Part shown: piece after piece, positions 36,287 through 44,486 of the stretch | Position numbering within the stretch: position 1 is the first letter of the stretch | Layout of the letters: every line of letters starts with the position of its first letter | Origin: Methylomarinovum caldicuralii | Lineage (GTDB): Bacteria > Pseudomonadota > Gammaproteobacteria > Methylococcales > Methylothermaceae | Direction of reading: 5' to 3' | Length of the DNA stretch: 64,000 nucleotides | NCBI RefSeq assembly: GCF_033126985.1 | Contig: NZ_AP024714.1 | Coordinates: 2,062,990-2,126,989, forward strand | Notes under the pieces: generated by a model | The model's input: only the letters and a program-made list of their open reading frames with translations | What the model was told of the DNA's origin: nothing | Database searches by the model: none | Translations under genes and position numbers: made by a program

Positions 36287-38221
36287 ATGCATAGTTTCCT
36301 GAAAAACATACTCCTGTGGGTGGTGATCGCCGCGGTGTTGATGTCGGTGTTCAACAACTTCGGTGCCCGCAAGCCTGCGGGTGCGCAGTTGTCGTACACC
36401 CAGTTCATCGAAGCGGTCCACAATGGCCAGGTCAAAGAGGTGGTCATCGAAGGGAAAGCCGTCAAGGGCATCACCAGCGCAGGACAGAAATTCATCACCT
36501 ACAACCCCAACGACCCGCATCTGATCGACGATCTTTTGGAAAACAAGGTCGAGATCAAAGCCGAACCGCCGGAAGGCCAGTCGCTGCTGATGCAGATCTT
36601 CATTTCCTGGTTCCCGATGCTGCTGCTGATCGGGGTGTGGATCTTTTTCATGCGCCAGATGCAGGGTGGCGGCAGTGCCGGCCGCGGGGCGATGAACTTC
36701 GGCAAGAGCAAGGCGCGGCTGATGGAGGAAGACAAGATCAAGGTCACCTTCAGGGACGTGGCCGGCTGTGACGAAGCCATCGAAGAAGTCCAGGAAGTGG
36801 TCGACTTCCTCAAGGACCCGAGCAAGTTCCAGAAGCTCGGCGGCCGCATCCCCAAGGGCATCCTGATGGTCGGCCCGCCCGGGACCGGCAAGACCCTGAT
36901 CGCCCGCGCGATTGCCGGCGAGGCCAAGGTGCCGTTCTTCACCATCTCCGGCTCCGACTTTGTGGAAATGTTCGTCGGGGTCGGGGCTTCCAGGGTGCGC
37001 GACATGTTCGAGCAGGCCAAGAAGCACGCCCCCTGCATCGTCTTCATCGACGAGATCGACGCCGTCGGCCGTCACCGCGGTGCCGGACTGGGCGGCGGCC
37101 ACGACGAGCGCGAACAGACCCTCAACCAGCTGCTGGTGGAGATGGACGGTTTCGAAGGCAACGAAGGCATCATCATCATCGCCGCCACCAACCGTCCCGA
37201 CGTTCTCGACCCGGCGCTTTTGCGTCCCGGCCGCTTCGACCGCCAGGTCACCGTCGGCCTGCCCGACATCCGCGGCCGCGAGCAGATCCTCAAGGTGCAC
37301 CTGCGCAAGGTGCCCACCGCCGACGACGTCGACCCCAAGGTCATCGCCCGCGGCACCCCCGGCTTCTCCGGGGCGGATCTTGCCAACCTGGTCAACGAGG
37401 CCTCGCTGTTTGCCGCCCGCGCCAACAAGAAGCTGGTGGACATGAGCGACCTGGAAAAGGCCAAGGACAAGATCCTCATGGGGGTCGAACGCCGATCCAT
37501 GGTGATGAGCGACGAAGAAAAGCGCATGACCGCCTACCATGAAGCCGGTCACGCCATCGTCGGCCTCAACGTCCCCGAGCACGACCCGGTCTACAAGGTC
37601 AGCATCATGCCTCGGGGGCGGGCTTTGGGGATCACCATGTTCCTGCCCGAGCGGGACCAGTACTCGGCCTCCAGGCGCAAGCTCGAGAGCCAGATCTCCA
37701 GCCTGTTCGGCGGCCGCATCGCCGAAGCCCTGATCTTCGGCAGTGAGGCCATCACCACCGGCGCCTCCAACGACATCGAGCGGGCCACCGACATCGCCCG
37801 CAACATGGTCACCAAATGGGGGCTGTCGGAAAAGCTCGGGCCTCTGGCCTATGCCGAGGACGAAGGCGAAGTGTTCCTGGGCCGCTCGGTGACCCAGCAC
37901 AAGAGCATGTCCGAGGCCACCGCCCGGGAGATCGACGAGGAGATCCGCGCCATCATCGACCGTAACTACGAGCGTGCCGAGCGCATCCTCAAGGAGAATA
38001 TGGACAAGCTCCACCTGATGGCCGAGGCCCTGGTCAAGTACGAAACCATCGACCGCGACCAGATCGATGCCATCATGCGGGGCGAAACCCCGCCGCCCCC
38101 CAAGGACTGGGAGGACAATCCGCCGGCTGCTAAGGGCAAGGCACGCGAGCGTGACGGCGGTAAACTGGCGTCCGGAGCACCAAACCCGACCCCCAGTCCG
38201 GCGGCACGTTCGTACCGATGA
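36287..38221 (+). CDS. ftsH: ATP-dependent zinc metalloprotease FtsH
   Basis: 644 residues. Two N-terminal membrane helices (about 5-22 and 100-121) flank a periplasmic domain; the AAA+ module has Walker A GPPGTGKT (about 193-200), Walker [12 protein letters not shown] and the second region of homology [20 protein letters not shown]; the zinc motif is HEAGH (about 418-422). It degrades membrane and short-lived cytoplasmic proteins. The housekeeping copy usually follows rlmE, not hflC, so this may be a second copy devoted to stress. The C-terminal tail is Pro/Ala-rich. Confidence 0.95.
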   Translation: MHSFLKNILLWVVIAAVLMSVFNNFGARKPAGAQLSYTQFIEAVHNGQVKEVVIEGKAVKGITSAGQKFITYNPNDPHLIDDLLENKVEIKAEPPEGQSLLMQIFISWFPMLLLIGVWIFFMRQMQGGGSAGRGAMNFGKSKARLMEEDKIKVTFRDVAGCDEAIEEVQEVVDFLKDPSKFQKLGGRIPKGILMVGPPGTGKTLIARAIAGEAKVPFFTISGSDFVEMFVGVGASRVRDMFEQAKKHAPCIVFIDEIDAVGRHRGAGLGGGHDEREQTLNQLLVEMDGFEGNEGIIIIAATNRPDVLDPALLRPGRFDRQVTVGLPDIRGREQILKVHLRKVPTADDVDPKVIARGTPGFSGADLANLVNEASLFAARANKKLVDMSDLEKAKDKILMGVERRSMVMSDEEKRMTAYHEAGHAIVGLNVPEHDPVYKVSIMPRGRALGITMFLPERDQYSASRRKLESQISSLFGGRIAEALIFGSEAITTGASNDIERATDIARNMVTKWGLSEKLGPLAYAEDEGEVFLGRSVTQHKSMSEATAREIDEEIRAIIDRNYERAERILKENMDKLHLMAEALVKYETIDRDQIDAIMRGETPPPPKDWEDNPPAAKGKARERDGGKLASGAPNPTPSPAARSYR

Positions 38222-38247
38222 TTCGGTCAGGAAACTTAAGGTCCAAC

Positions 38248-39144
38248 ATGGACGAACAAAAACAGGAAACCGCGCTGTATCCGATCCGTGAGGTGTCCGA
38301 GCGTACCGGCGTCAACCCAGTCACCCTGCGGGCCTGGGAGCGGCGCTACGGGCTGGTCAAACCCCAGCGCACCGCCAAAGGTCACCGGCTGTATTCGGAA
38401 CAGGACATCGAGTTGATCCAAAAGGTCGTGGCCCTGCTGGAAACCGGAATCCCCATCAGCCGGGTGCGCCAGGTGCTCGAGCGGCCGGCGTCGGCCCCTG
38501 CCGCCCCACAGGCAGAGGAGGATTGGGAACGCCACAGGGAAATCCTCACCGAGGCGGCGTTGTCCCTGAATCCCGGGCGGCTGGATGCGGTCTATCGAGA
38601 GGTGAGCAGCCTGTACCCGGCCTCCGTGCTGGTGCGCCAGGTACTGCGGCCGGCCCTGGAACGACTGGCGCGCCTGGAAGGCCGCGATCCCCTCGCCCGC
38701 CATGCGGCCTCACTGCTGCGTTGTCAACTCTGGGTCCAAGCCGGCCACCATATCTGGCAGCAATCGCTGCGCAACCAGGGACCGCGTCTGCTCTATAGCG
38801 CCCTGCCCGGCGACGGCGAGGATCCCGAAGCGCTCTTCCTGGCATTATTGCTCGTCGAGAACCATCACCGCCTGGTCTGGCTTCCTGACCCCACGCCACT
38901 GCGATATCTGGGAGAAAGCGCCGCCGCGGCCAAGGCGGATGCCATACTACTGTTCGCTGCCGCCACCCCCGGCCAGCCCCTCCTCAACCGGGAACTGCCG
39001 GCCCTGGTGGCGGCCACCGAAGTCCCGGTGGGGGTAGCCGGCCCGGCGGCGGTGCGGCACCAGGCGGCGTTCCGGCAGACCGGCGCCCAGCCACTGCCGC
39101 TGGAGGAAGAACGCCTGCTCCAGGCGCTGAAGGCGCTGGCATGA
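38248..39144 (+). CDS. MerR-family regulator, LitR-like without cobalamin motif
   Basis: 298 residues from the ATG at 38248. The MerR HTH covers about 10-77 (YPIREVSERTGVNPVTLRAW, then RYGLVKPQRTAKGHRLYSEQ). The C-terminal 220 residues have the helical plus Rossmann-like layout of CarH/LitR, but I see no DxHxxG cobalamin motif, so it resembles class II LitR proteins, which sense light through a partner LOV protein. It overlaps the YbgA-like gene by 4 bp, an arrangement known from litR-ybgA-phr loci; no photolyase gene is present here. Likely ligand of the TGTACA sites at 28.7 and 32.3 kb. Confidence 0.8.
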   Translation: MDEQKQETALYPIREVSERTGVNPVTLRAWERRYGLVKPQRTAKGHRLYSEQDIELIQKVVALLETGIPISRVRQVLERPASAPAAPQAEEDWERHREILTEAALSLNPGRLDAVYREVSSLYPASVLVRQVLRPALERLARLEGRDPLARHAASLLRCQLWVQAGHHIWQQSLRNQGPRLLYSALPGDGEDPEALFLALLLVENHHRLVWLPDPTPLRYLGESAAAAKADAILLFAAATPGQPLLNRELPALVAATEVPVGVAGPAAVRHQAAFRQTGAQPLPLEEERLLQALKALA

Positions 39145-40100
39145 GCGACACGTGCGAAAATCAACGCCCGGTCGTCATCGCCAGTGCCTGCCTGCTCGGG
39201 CAGGCGGTACGCTATGACGGCGGCCACAAGCGCGACCGTTATCTGGACATTCTGGCCGAACACCTGGTAATCCGCGCCATCTGCCCTGAGGTGGGGGCGG
39301 GCCTGGGTACGCCACGGCCAGCCATGCACCTGGTCGAGGATGATGGGGAAATCCGACTGCGGGAACGCCGCGACCCGGAGCGTGATCATACCGAGGCGTT
39401 GGAACGCTTCGCCCGCAGCCAGATTCCGCTGCTGGCCCAGGCCGACGGCTTCATCGCCAAGAGCAAATCCCCCAGCTGCGGCATGGCGAGAATTCCGGTG
39501 AAAGACCCTCAGGGGAACTTCCGCCACCACGGCAGCGGCCTGTTCACCCACAGGGTACGCCGCCATCTTCCCTGCCTGCCGGTGGAGGAGGAAGGCCGCC
39601 TGCGCGACCCGGTGCTGCGGGAAAATTTCCTCCAGCGGGTCTTCGTCCACCGGCGCTGGCGCCAGCTTTGCGCCGAAGGACTCACTCCCGCCGGGCTCAT
39701 CGACTTTCACACCCGCCACAAGTACATGGTGATGGCCCACAGCGTGGCCGCCTACCGCCGTCTTGGCCGCCTGCTGGCCCAGGCCGGGAACCTGCCCCTA
39801 AACACCCTGGGGGATGACTATTTCACCGAAATGATGGCCGCCCTCTCCCGACCGGCGCGGCGAGGCAATCACGTCAACGTCCTTCAGCACCTGGCAGGTT
39901 ACTTAAGCCGCCACCTGAGCGCCGCCGACCGCCGGGAATTGGCCGAGGCCATCGAAAGTTACCGCCGCGGCGAGGTCCCCCTGGTGGTGCCCCTTACCTT
40001 GTTGCGCCACCACCAGCAGCGCATCCAGGAACCCTATCTGGCACGCCAGTACTACCTGGCGCCCTATCCCGCCGCCCTGGGGCTGCGCAACGCCATCTAG
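39141..40100 (+). CDS. YbgA-like protein (DUF523 plus DUF1722)
   Basis: 319 residues. The N-terminal DUF523 part has SACLLGQAVRYDGGHKRD, AICPEVGAGLGTPRP and FIAKSKSPSCG; the C-terminal DUF1722 part has FHTRHKYMVMAHS, YLSRHL and VPLTLLRHHQQR. In E. coli ybgA lies upstream of the photolyase gene phr. Function is unresolved but association with photolyase and light regulators is widespread. It is coupled to the MerR gene. Confidence 0.88.
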   Translation: MSDTCENQRPVVIASACLLGQAVRYDGGHKRDRYLDILAEHLVIRAICPEVGAGLGTPRPAMHLVEDDGEIRLRERRDPERDHTEALERFARSQIPLLAQADGFIAKSKSPSCGMARIPVKDPQGNFRHHGSGLFTHRVRRHLPCLPVEEEGRLRDPVLRENFLQRVFVHRRWRQLCAEGLTPAGLIDFHTRHKYMVMAHSVAAYRRLGRLLAQAGNLPLNTLGDDYFTEMMAALSRPARRGNHVNVLQHLAGYLSRHLSAADRRELAEAIESYRRGEVPLVVPLTLLRHHQQRIQEPYLARQYYLAPYPAALGLRNAI

Positions 40101-40102
40101 GA

Positions 40103-40417
40103 TCAGTCTTTCCGGCGCCTTTCCATGCGCTCACGCCAGCGTTCCATGCGCCTGCGCCGCATCTCCTGGAATTTGTCCCACTGCTCGGCCGTCAGCACTT
40201 CTTTGAGACGGCGACGGGTTTCCTCGTGGATGGCGCGGATCTTCTCTCGCTGTTCCCGCAGAATCTCGCGCACCTTGGGCCGCTGCTCCGGGGTCAGCTG
40301 CAGGCGATCCTCCAGGCTCTCGAGGCGTTTCTCCACAGGCGGCAGGCCGGCGGGAGGACGGGCCAGGGCGGCGGTGCAGGCCAGCAGCGAGACGGTCAGC
40401 AGGATCTTGGTTTTCAT
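40103..40417 (-). CDS. Spy/CpxP-like small periplasmic protein
   Basis: 104 residues with a signal peptide (MKTKILLTVSLLACTAALA, about 1-19). The mature chain is a highly charged helix with two LTxxQ-type motifs, LTPEQR and LTAEQW, as in Spy, CpxP and ZraP periplasmic chaperones and metal sensors. An almost identical N-terminus survives as a broken copy at 53355-53457. Convergent with the YbgA-like gene. Confidence 0.8.
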   Translation of the reverse strand: MKTKILLTVSLLACTAALARPPAGLPPVEKRLESLEDRLQLTPEQRPKVREILREQREKIRAIHEETRRRLKEVLTAEQWDKFQEMRRRRMERWRERMERRRKD

Positions 40418-40501
40418 CGGGTTTTCTCCTTGTCACAGAACGCAACATTCAGCCGCCTCCATTCTACCAAACTGACGCCGGAAACGCCAGATGCCTGCGG
40501 C
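40318..40501 (-). repeat. Direct repeat copy 1 flanking the mxa block
   Basis: This segment (start of the Spy-like gene plus its upstream 85 bp) matches two separated pieces at 53360-53480 and 54681-54729 in the same orientation. The piece 40453-40501 differs from 54681-54729 at about four positions in 48. Just upstream of the Spy-like ATG it retains a trace of the end of the nitroreductase-methyltransferase gene (TGCGTTCTG). Confidence 0.7.
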
Positions 40502-40642
40502 GAAGATCACTGCCCCCCATAGAGCCGGTTCCAGCATCAGCAACCGGGCAAGACAGAGCTCGAGCTCAGACTCAAAACTGGACTCCGCGCCCTTCGATCA
40601 GGGGGAAGCGACCAGACACTCCTGACGAACGACCCTGCCAGA

Positions 40643-40666
40643 ATTACCCTTCATTTGAAGGGTAAT
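40643..40666 (+). promoter_or_regulatory. Perfect palindrome upstream of the PepSY gene
   Basis: ATTACCCTTC and GAAGGGTAAT (10-bp arms, 4-bp spacer) end four bases before the -35 box of the PepSY promoter. The position fits an activator or repressor operator. The 40418-40642 stretch otherwise holds repeat copy 1 and nothing recognisable. Confidence 0.6.
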
Positions 40667-40669
40667 GGA

Positions 40670-40698
40670 TTGAAAAGTGGCGTTGAATTTACTATGCT
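40670..40698 (+). promoter_or_regulatory. Promoter of the PepSY gene
   Basis: TTGAAA (40670-40675), 17 bp, TATGCT (40693-40698), about 30 bp before the chosen start codon. Immediately downstream of the palindrome at 40643-40666. Confidence 0.6.
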
Positions 40699-40729
40699 TT
40701 TGCGCCCCCATAACACACGAGCCGACAAC

Positions 40730-41251
40730 ATGAAATACAAATCATCCTTGACCTGTCTGTTTACTCTGGCGGCCTTTTCCGGCGTTGCTACGGCGGCCGA
40801 CAAAGGCATTGATTCCTGCATCGATGCCATCAGCAAGCAACAGGCCGGAGAAATAGTAAAAGTCGAAAAGGTCACCGGTAACGGGAAAACCCTGTACGAA
40901 TTCGAGGTGCGCGATGCCAACGGCTTCGAATGGGAGTTCATGTGCGGGGTGGACAGCGGCAAAATCGTGGAGCAGGAAAGCGAAGTCCGATCCCCTGAAA
41001 GCCTGACTTTCCGTCAGGGCCGCAAATATACCGAGGAAGATGCTGCTGCGGTCGCTTTGAAAAGCTATCCCGGCGTCATCCAGGAAGTGGAATATGAAAT
41101 TGAAGAAGACAGCAGCCCCACCTATGAATTCGACATCGTGGGCAAGGACGGCAAGCAAACCAAGGTGGAAGTGGACGCCAAAAGCGGCAAGATCATCGAA
41201 GTCTGGAACGAGGAGTGGGAAATCGGTCAGGAGCCGGAAGAGCGGCGCTGA
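40730..41251 (+). CDS. Periplasmic protein with two PepSY domains
   Basis: 173 residues from the ATG at 40730 with a signal peptide (about 1-23, ending ATAAD). Two PepSY-like repeats are visible, one around 30-85 and one around 104-160 (YTEEDAAAVALKSYPGVIQE, then FDIVGKDGKQTKVEVDAKSG). PepSY domains bind peptides, metals or proteases; the role here is unknown. It converges on mxaD with a shared terminator between and is the only forward gene between repeat copy 1 and the mxa operon. Confidence 0.8.
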   Translation: MKYKSSLTCLFTLAAFSGVATAADKGIDSCIDAISKQQAGEIVKVEKVTGNGKTLYEFEVRDANGFEWEFMCGVDSGKIVEQESEVRSPESLTFRQGRKYTEEDAAAVALKSYPGVIQEVEYEIEEDSSPTYEFDIVGKDGKQTKVEVDAKSGKIIEVWNEEWEIGQEPEERR

Positions 41252-41275
41252 TTTCCGGCCGTCCCTTAGGAATGA

Positions 41276-41310
41276 AAAGCGCCCCGGCTTCCCGGGGCGT
41301 TTCTTTCTTA
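41276..41310. terminator. Bidirectional terminator between the PepSY gene and mxaD
   Basis: A perfect stem CGCCCCGG/CCGGGGCG (41280-41287, 41292-41299) with a CTTC loop is followed by TTTCTTTCTT on the plus strand and preceded by GAAAAG, giving CTTTTC on the minus strand. It ends both convergent units, including the mxa operon. Confidence 0.85.
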
Positions 41311-41838
41311 GCCTTCAACAGCGGTTTTCAAGCCTTCCAGTCCCTTCTGGATCCATGCATTCATCGCTTTCACCGCCGCCTCGTCATTGAGATGTTGCGG
41401 TGGAAAATTTCCGGTATCGCCGCGGTAATAACGTCCCCGCCAGCGTACCGTAACCGTGCCGTCGCCGTTGTCTTCCACCTGGATGCGGGTGGAATAGGAG
41501 CTGACCGGCAGGGCCTTGACGTTGGGTTCTCCCTGACGCAGATAGACGGTGTGGTTGGCCTCGTTTACTTCCAGAATCGCTTCGCTGAAGCGCTCGCCGC
41601 TTTGCAAATAAAACACCCGCTCCTGTTTGTCGGCATCGTAGTCGCAGCGATCGATCGAGGAATGCCACTGGCAGATGGCCGTGGGTTCCTTGATCGCCTG
41701 CCAAACCTTTTTCAGCGGCGCTTTGATGGTGATGGCGGCATCGGATTTCTGCGGCGTGGGCCCGTGGGCCTGGGCCTGTCCGGCCAGCAGGCATGTCCAC
41801 GCCAAAATCCAGAATAAAGTCGCGATCGACGGTTTCAT
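41308..41838 (-). CDS. mxaD: MxaD, SRPBCC-type methanol oxidation accessory protein
   Basis: 176 residues from the ATG at 41836-41838, eight bases after AAGGAG. A signal peptide ends AQAH; the mature chain has a polyketide-cyclase/START-like (SRPBCC) fold, with KAPLKKVWQAIKEPTAICQW at its start. MxaD is periplasmic and aids electron transfer from methanol dehydrogenase to cytochrome cL. It is the last gene of the mxa operon; mxaE and mxaH, often next, are absent. Confidence 0.88.
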   Translation of the reverse strand: MKPSIATLFWILAWTCLLAGQAQAHGPTPQKSDAAITIKAPLKKVWQAIKEPTAICQWHSSIDRCDYDADKQERVFYLQSGERFSEAILEVNEANHTVYLRQGEPNVKALPVSSYSTRIQVEDNGDGTVTVRWRGRYYRGDTGNFPPQHLNDEAAVKAMNAWIQKGLEGLKTAVEG

Positions 41839-41840
41839 CG

Positions 41841-42845
41841 TCATTTCTCCTTGTTGTCAGTGGAATAAAAACCTGGTTTTGCCAGAGGGGTCCTGCGTTC
41901 CTGCCAACAGACCAAGCCGTATAGTCCGGTCAGCAACAGCAACGCCAACGCCGCAAGCCAGGGGCGCCAGTCCCACGGCTGGGTGGTCAGCCGCTGCACT
42001 CCCAGCCGATCGATCGCTGCCAGCAACTCCGCCACAGTCCGCAGACGGTGAAAGCCCAGACCGGCTTCTTCCCCCAGTTGGCGCAGATAGTCGGCGTGCA
42101 GGAACGACAGATGCTCCTGCCCCAGTACCCACTCGCCGCCGAAAGGGGCATTGCGGGGATGAAACCCCGGCTGGTCCGTGGGCGCCTTGAGCGGTTCCCC
42201 GAAGGTGGAACGGTGGGGCACGTCCTCTGGGCGATAGAAACCCTGGGGCTTGCCGGATTCGTCATATTTGGGCATGGGCGTTGGCGTGTCGCCGCCGACC
42301 CCGACCAAAAACCCCTTGACTTGACCTTTCACGTCATCGAAACGGGTCCGGTAGCGGGGATTGACCGGCGGCGCCTCATGACCGTCGGTGATGAACAGCA
42401 GCCCTGTGCCCTTCAGTTCGGGATACTGCAGCAACCCCATGGCATCGTGGAGCCCTTTGGCGATCCGGCTGTCGGCGGCCCAGGCCATGCGCCAGTCGAT
42501 GCGATCAATGACCCGGCTCAACTCGTAATAGTGACGGCAGACTTCCACAGGCAGCATCAGCAAGGTGCTGCGGCGCTCGGTGAACAATCCCAACCCCAGC
42601 GTCGAACCGCAGGGCAATTGCCGGAGCAACCGGCGCAGCCGGTCCTTGGCAAAGCTCAGCCGGTCCACCTTGCGCCCCCCTAATATCACATCGCGGGTAT
42701 TCATACTGCGGGTGATGTCCAGCACCGCCACCAACGGATAACCGGGCCGCTCCCGCCAGCCGTGAGGACGGATCAGGATCGCAACCATCACCCCGGCCAC
42801 CGTCACAAGCAGCCACATGCGCCAATCTTGCAAGTGCCGCCTCAT
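41841..42845 (-). CDS. mxaL: MxaL, von Willebrand A protein for methanol dehydrogenase maturation
   Basis: 334 residues; start taken at the ATG at 42843-42845, though the ribosome-binding site is weak. A membrane helix at about 13-28 is followed by a VWA domain with the MIDAS motif DITRSMNTRD (a variant DxSxS with Thr) and a C-terminal helix near 302-322. With MxaA and MxaK it is needed for calcium insertion into MxaF. Periplasmic face of the inner membrane. Confidence 0.85.
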   Translation of the reverse strand: MRRHLQDWRMWLLVTVAGVMVAILIRPHGWRERPGYPLVAVLDITRSMNTRDVILGGRKVDRLSFAKDRLRRLLRQLPCGSTLGLGLFTERRSTLLMLPVEVCRHYYELSRVIDRIDWRMAWAADSRIAKGLHDAMGLLQYPELKGTGLLFITDGHEAPPVNPRYRTRFDDVKGQVKGFLVGVGGDTPTPMPKYDESGKPQGFYRPEDVPHRSTFGEPLKAPTDQPGFHPRNAPFGGEWVLGQEHLSFLHADYLRQLGEEAGLGFHRLRTVAELLAAIDRLGVQRLTTQPWDWRPWLAALALLLLTGLYGLVCWQERRTPLAKPGFYSTDNKEK

Positions 42846-42869
42846 TGGGACCCCAACGGCTTGAAAGTA

Positions 42870-42934
42870 CACCGCAGAGACACAGAATGCTCAGAAAATA
42901 ATTTTTCCTCTGTGTTCTCCGCCTGCGGGCGGTG
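42870..42934. repeat. Imperfect inverted repeat between mxaK and mxaL
   Basis: The left arm CACCGCAGAGACACAGAA pairs with a right arm ending CTCTGTGTTCTCCGC and GGGCGGTGG around an AT-rich centre. It fills the only sizeable gap in the mxaC-K-L run. It resembles widespread short palindromic repeats with CTCTGTG and CGCAGAG arms. Possibly a REP-like element or an mRNA processing hairpin. Confidence 0.55.
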
Positions 42935-42948
42935 GAAATCGAACGTGC

Positions 42949-43503
42949 TCACGGCAATCCCCTTGGAAATCCCGGCACCCGGGTCCACAGCGCCTCCTCG
43001 GCAGGTTCCTTGCCTTCCTTGGTTTTCGCTTCAATGCGTTCGATCTCCGGCAACAGACGGATCGCCGCCTCCAGGTTGTAACGCGCCGCCCACAGATCCG
43101 GTTTGCGGCGCAGCGCCCGCCGATAAGCCCCTCTGGCCAGCGCCACCAGCGGGATGGCCTCGTCGAAGGCGGTTTTTTCCACCTGTTCACGGGCACGACG
43201 CAAATACAGGTTTCCCAGGTTGTAATGGATCCAGGGCATCAAACCGGCCGAAGCGGATTCGAGCAGATCGCTGTAGATCGTCAATGCTTCCTCATACCGC
43301 CCCCGTTGAACCAGATGATTGGCCCAAGCCAGGCGTAGCAGGGGAGAGGCATCGGCGTCGGGGGCATGCCCCTGACCTTCGGCCAGCTGCCGGATACGAC
43401 CGGCCTCGGTTGTTTGTTGGCGCCATTGCCAGCCGCTCACCACGGCCAGACCGATACCCGCCAAAAGCAAAAACACACTGATCCGGTAACACCAAGTCGC
43501 CAT
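42949..43503 (-). CDS. mxaK: MxaK, methanol dehydrogenase maturation protein
   Basis: 184 residues from the ATG at 43501-43503, which overlaps the mxaC stop by one base. An N-terminal membrane helix (about 8-26) precedes a TPR-like helical domain (LAWANHLVQRGRYEEALTIY, IHYNLGNLYLRRA, RYNLEAAIRLLPEIE). MxaK is required for calcium incorporation into methanol dehydrogenase. Confidence 0.87.
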   Translation of the reverse strand: MATWCYRISVFLLLAGIGLAVVSGWQWRQQTTEAGRIRQLAEGQGHAPDADASPLLRLAWANHLVQRGRYEEALTIYSDLLESASAGLMPWIHYNLGNLYLRRAREQVEKTAFDEAIPLVALARGAYRRALRRKPDLWAARYNLEAAIRLLPEIERIEAKTKEGKEPAEEALWTRVPGFPRGLP

Positions 43504-44486
43504 CACACCTCCAGCATCTTGACGCCAAGCAATCCCAGAATGCCCAGAAACGCCAGCCAGTACAGCGTTCCGTCCAGTTCCCGTCGGGGTCGGATTTCCA
43601 CATAGTGGAAGGGGCGTTTTTCCAGGCGATCGATGGTGGCGATGGCCCGTTCCAGCATCCTGGGGGTGTCTGCCTCGAAGGCCTGATAAGGCACGCCCAG
43701 CGTCTGAAAGTACTGATGCAGATAATATTCCGGCCGGGCATGGGGATTGTCCTCGGCCGGGTCGGTGGGTTTTTCATGAATACTCGGGTTGTCGGCGCCG
43801 CGCAGGAATATCCAGTACAGCCCCACCTGATGGCGTTTGAAGGCGATGCGCAAATCGTGCTGGACCTTGGGCTCGATCACCGCCGCCCCGTCCGACACCA
43901 GCACCACGGCGCGGGAACCGCTGAGGGGCTGGTCGGCGAAAAAATCCAGCGCCAGGGCCAAGCCTTTGGCCACGTTGGTGTAAGCCAGACCCGGCAAGGC
44001 GACGGTGGCGACCGCCGCCTGGTTGGGGGCGCGGCGACCGGTCAGGGGGCATTGGTACAAAGCGCCGGTGCTGAACCCGGCCACCCCGATCCAGTCGTGG
44101 GGCCGGTGCGCCAGAAAACGGGACAACAACCGCGCCGCCGCCTGGCCTTTGGATTCCTCTTCACCGCTGGGCGCACGGCCAGCGAAAGTATTGTCCATAC
44201 TGTTGCTACGGTCGAGCAACAGCACCAGATGGGCGCCCCGGCCAATGCGCTCCACCGCCCGTTCCGGGAGAGCGGGATCCGCCATGGCCAGTATCAGCGC
44301 GCCCAGCGTCAGGCTCCCTGCCAGAGGCACCAGCCGGGTCAGCCATTTTGAAATCCGATCGCCCGGGAGCAGCGCATTCCAGACGCAGGCCCGAGGCCGC
44401 AGCGGGGATGCCAGCCAGGGCATCAGGATCGCCGGTAACAGCAGCAACCCCAAGGGGTTGCCCAGGTCAACGGACCAGGCCGCCAC
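43503..44486 (-). CDS. mxaC: MxaC, von Willebrand A protein
   Basis: 327 residues. Two N-terminal hydrophobic segments, then a VWA domain with MIDAS residues DRSNSMDN (DxSxS) and the later Asp in VVLVSDGAAV, and a C-terminal membrane helix. It resembles BatA-type proteins that work with MoxR ATPases. It acts with MxaR and MxaS in methanol dehydrogenase assembly. Overlaps mxaA by 20 bp. Confidence 0.88.
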   Translation of the reverse strand: MAAWSVDLGNPLGLLLLPAILMPWLASPLRPRACVWNALLPGDRISKWLTRLVPLAGSLTLGALILAMADPALPERAVERIGRGAHLVLLLDRSNSMDNTFAGRAPSGEEESKGQAAARLLSRFLAHRPHDWIGVAGFSTGALYQCPLTGRRAPNQAAVATVALPGLAYTNVAKGLALALDFFADQPLSGSRAVVLVSDGAAVIEPKVQHDLRIAFKRHQVGLYWIFLRGADNPSIHEKPTDPAEDNPHARPEYYLHQYFQTLGVPYQAFEADTPRMLERAIATIDRLEKRPFHYVEIRPRRELDGTLYWLAFLGILGLLGVKMLEV

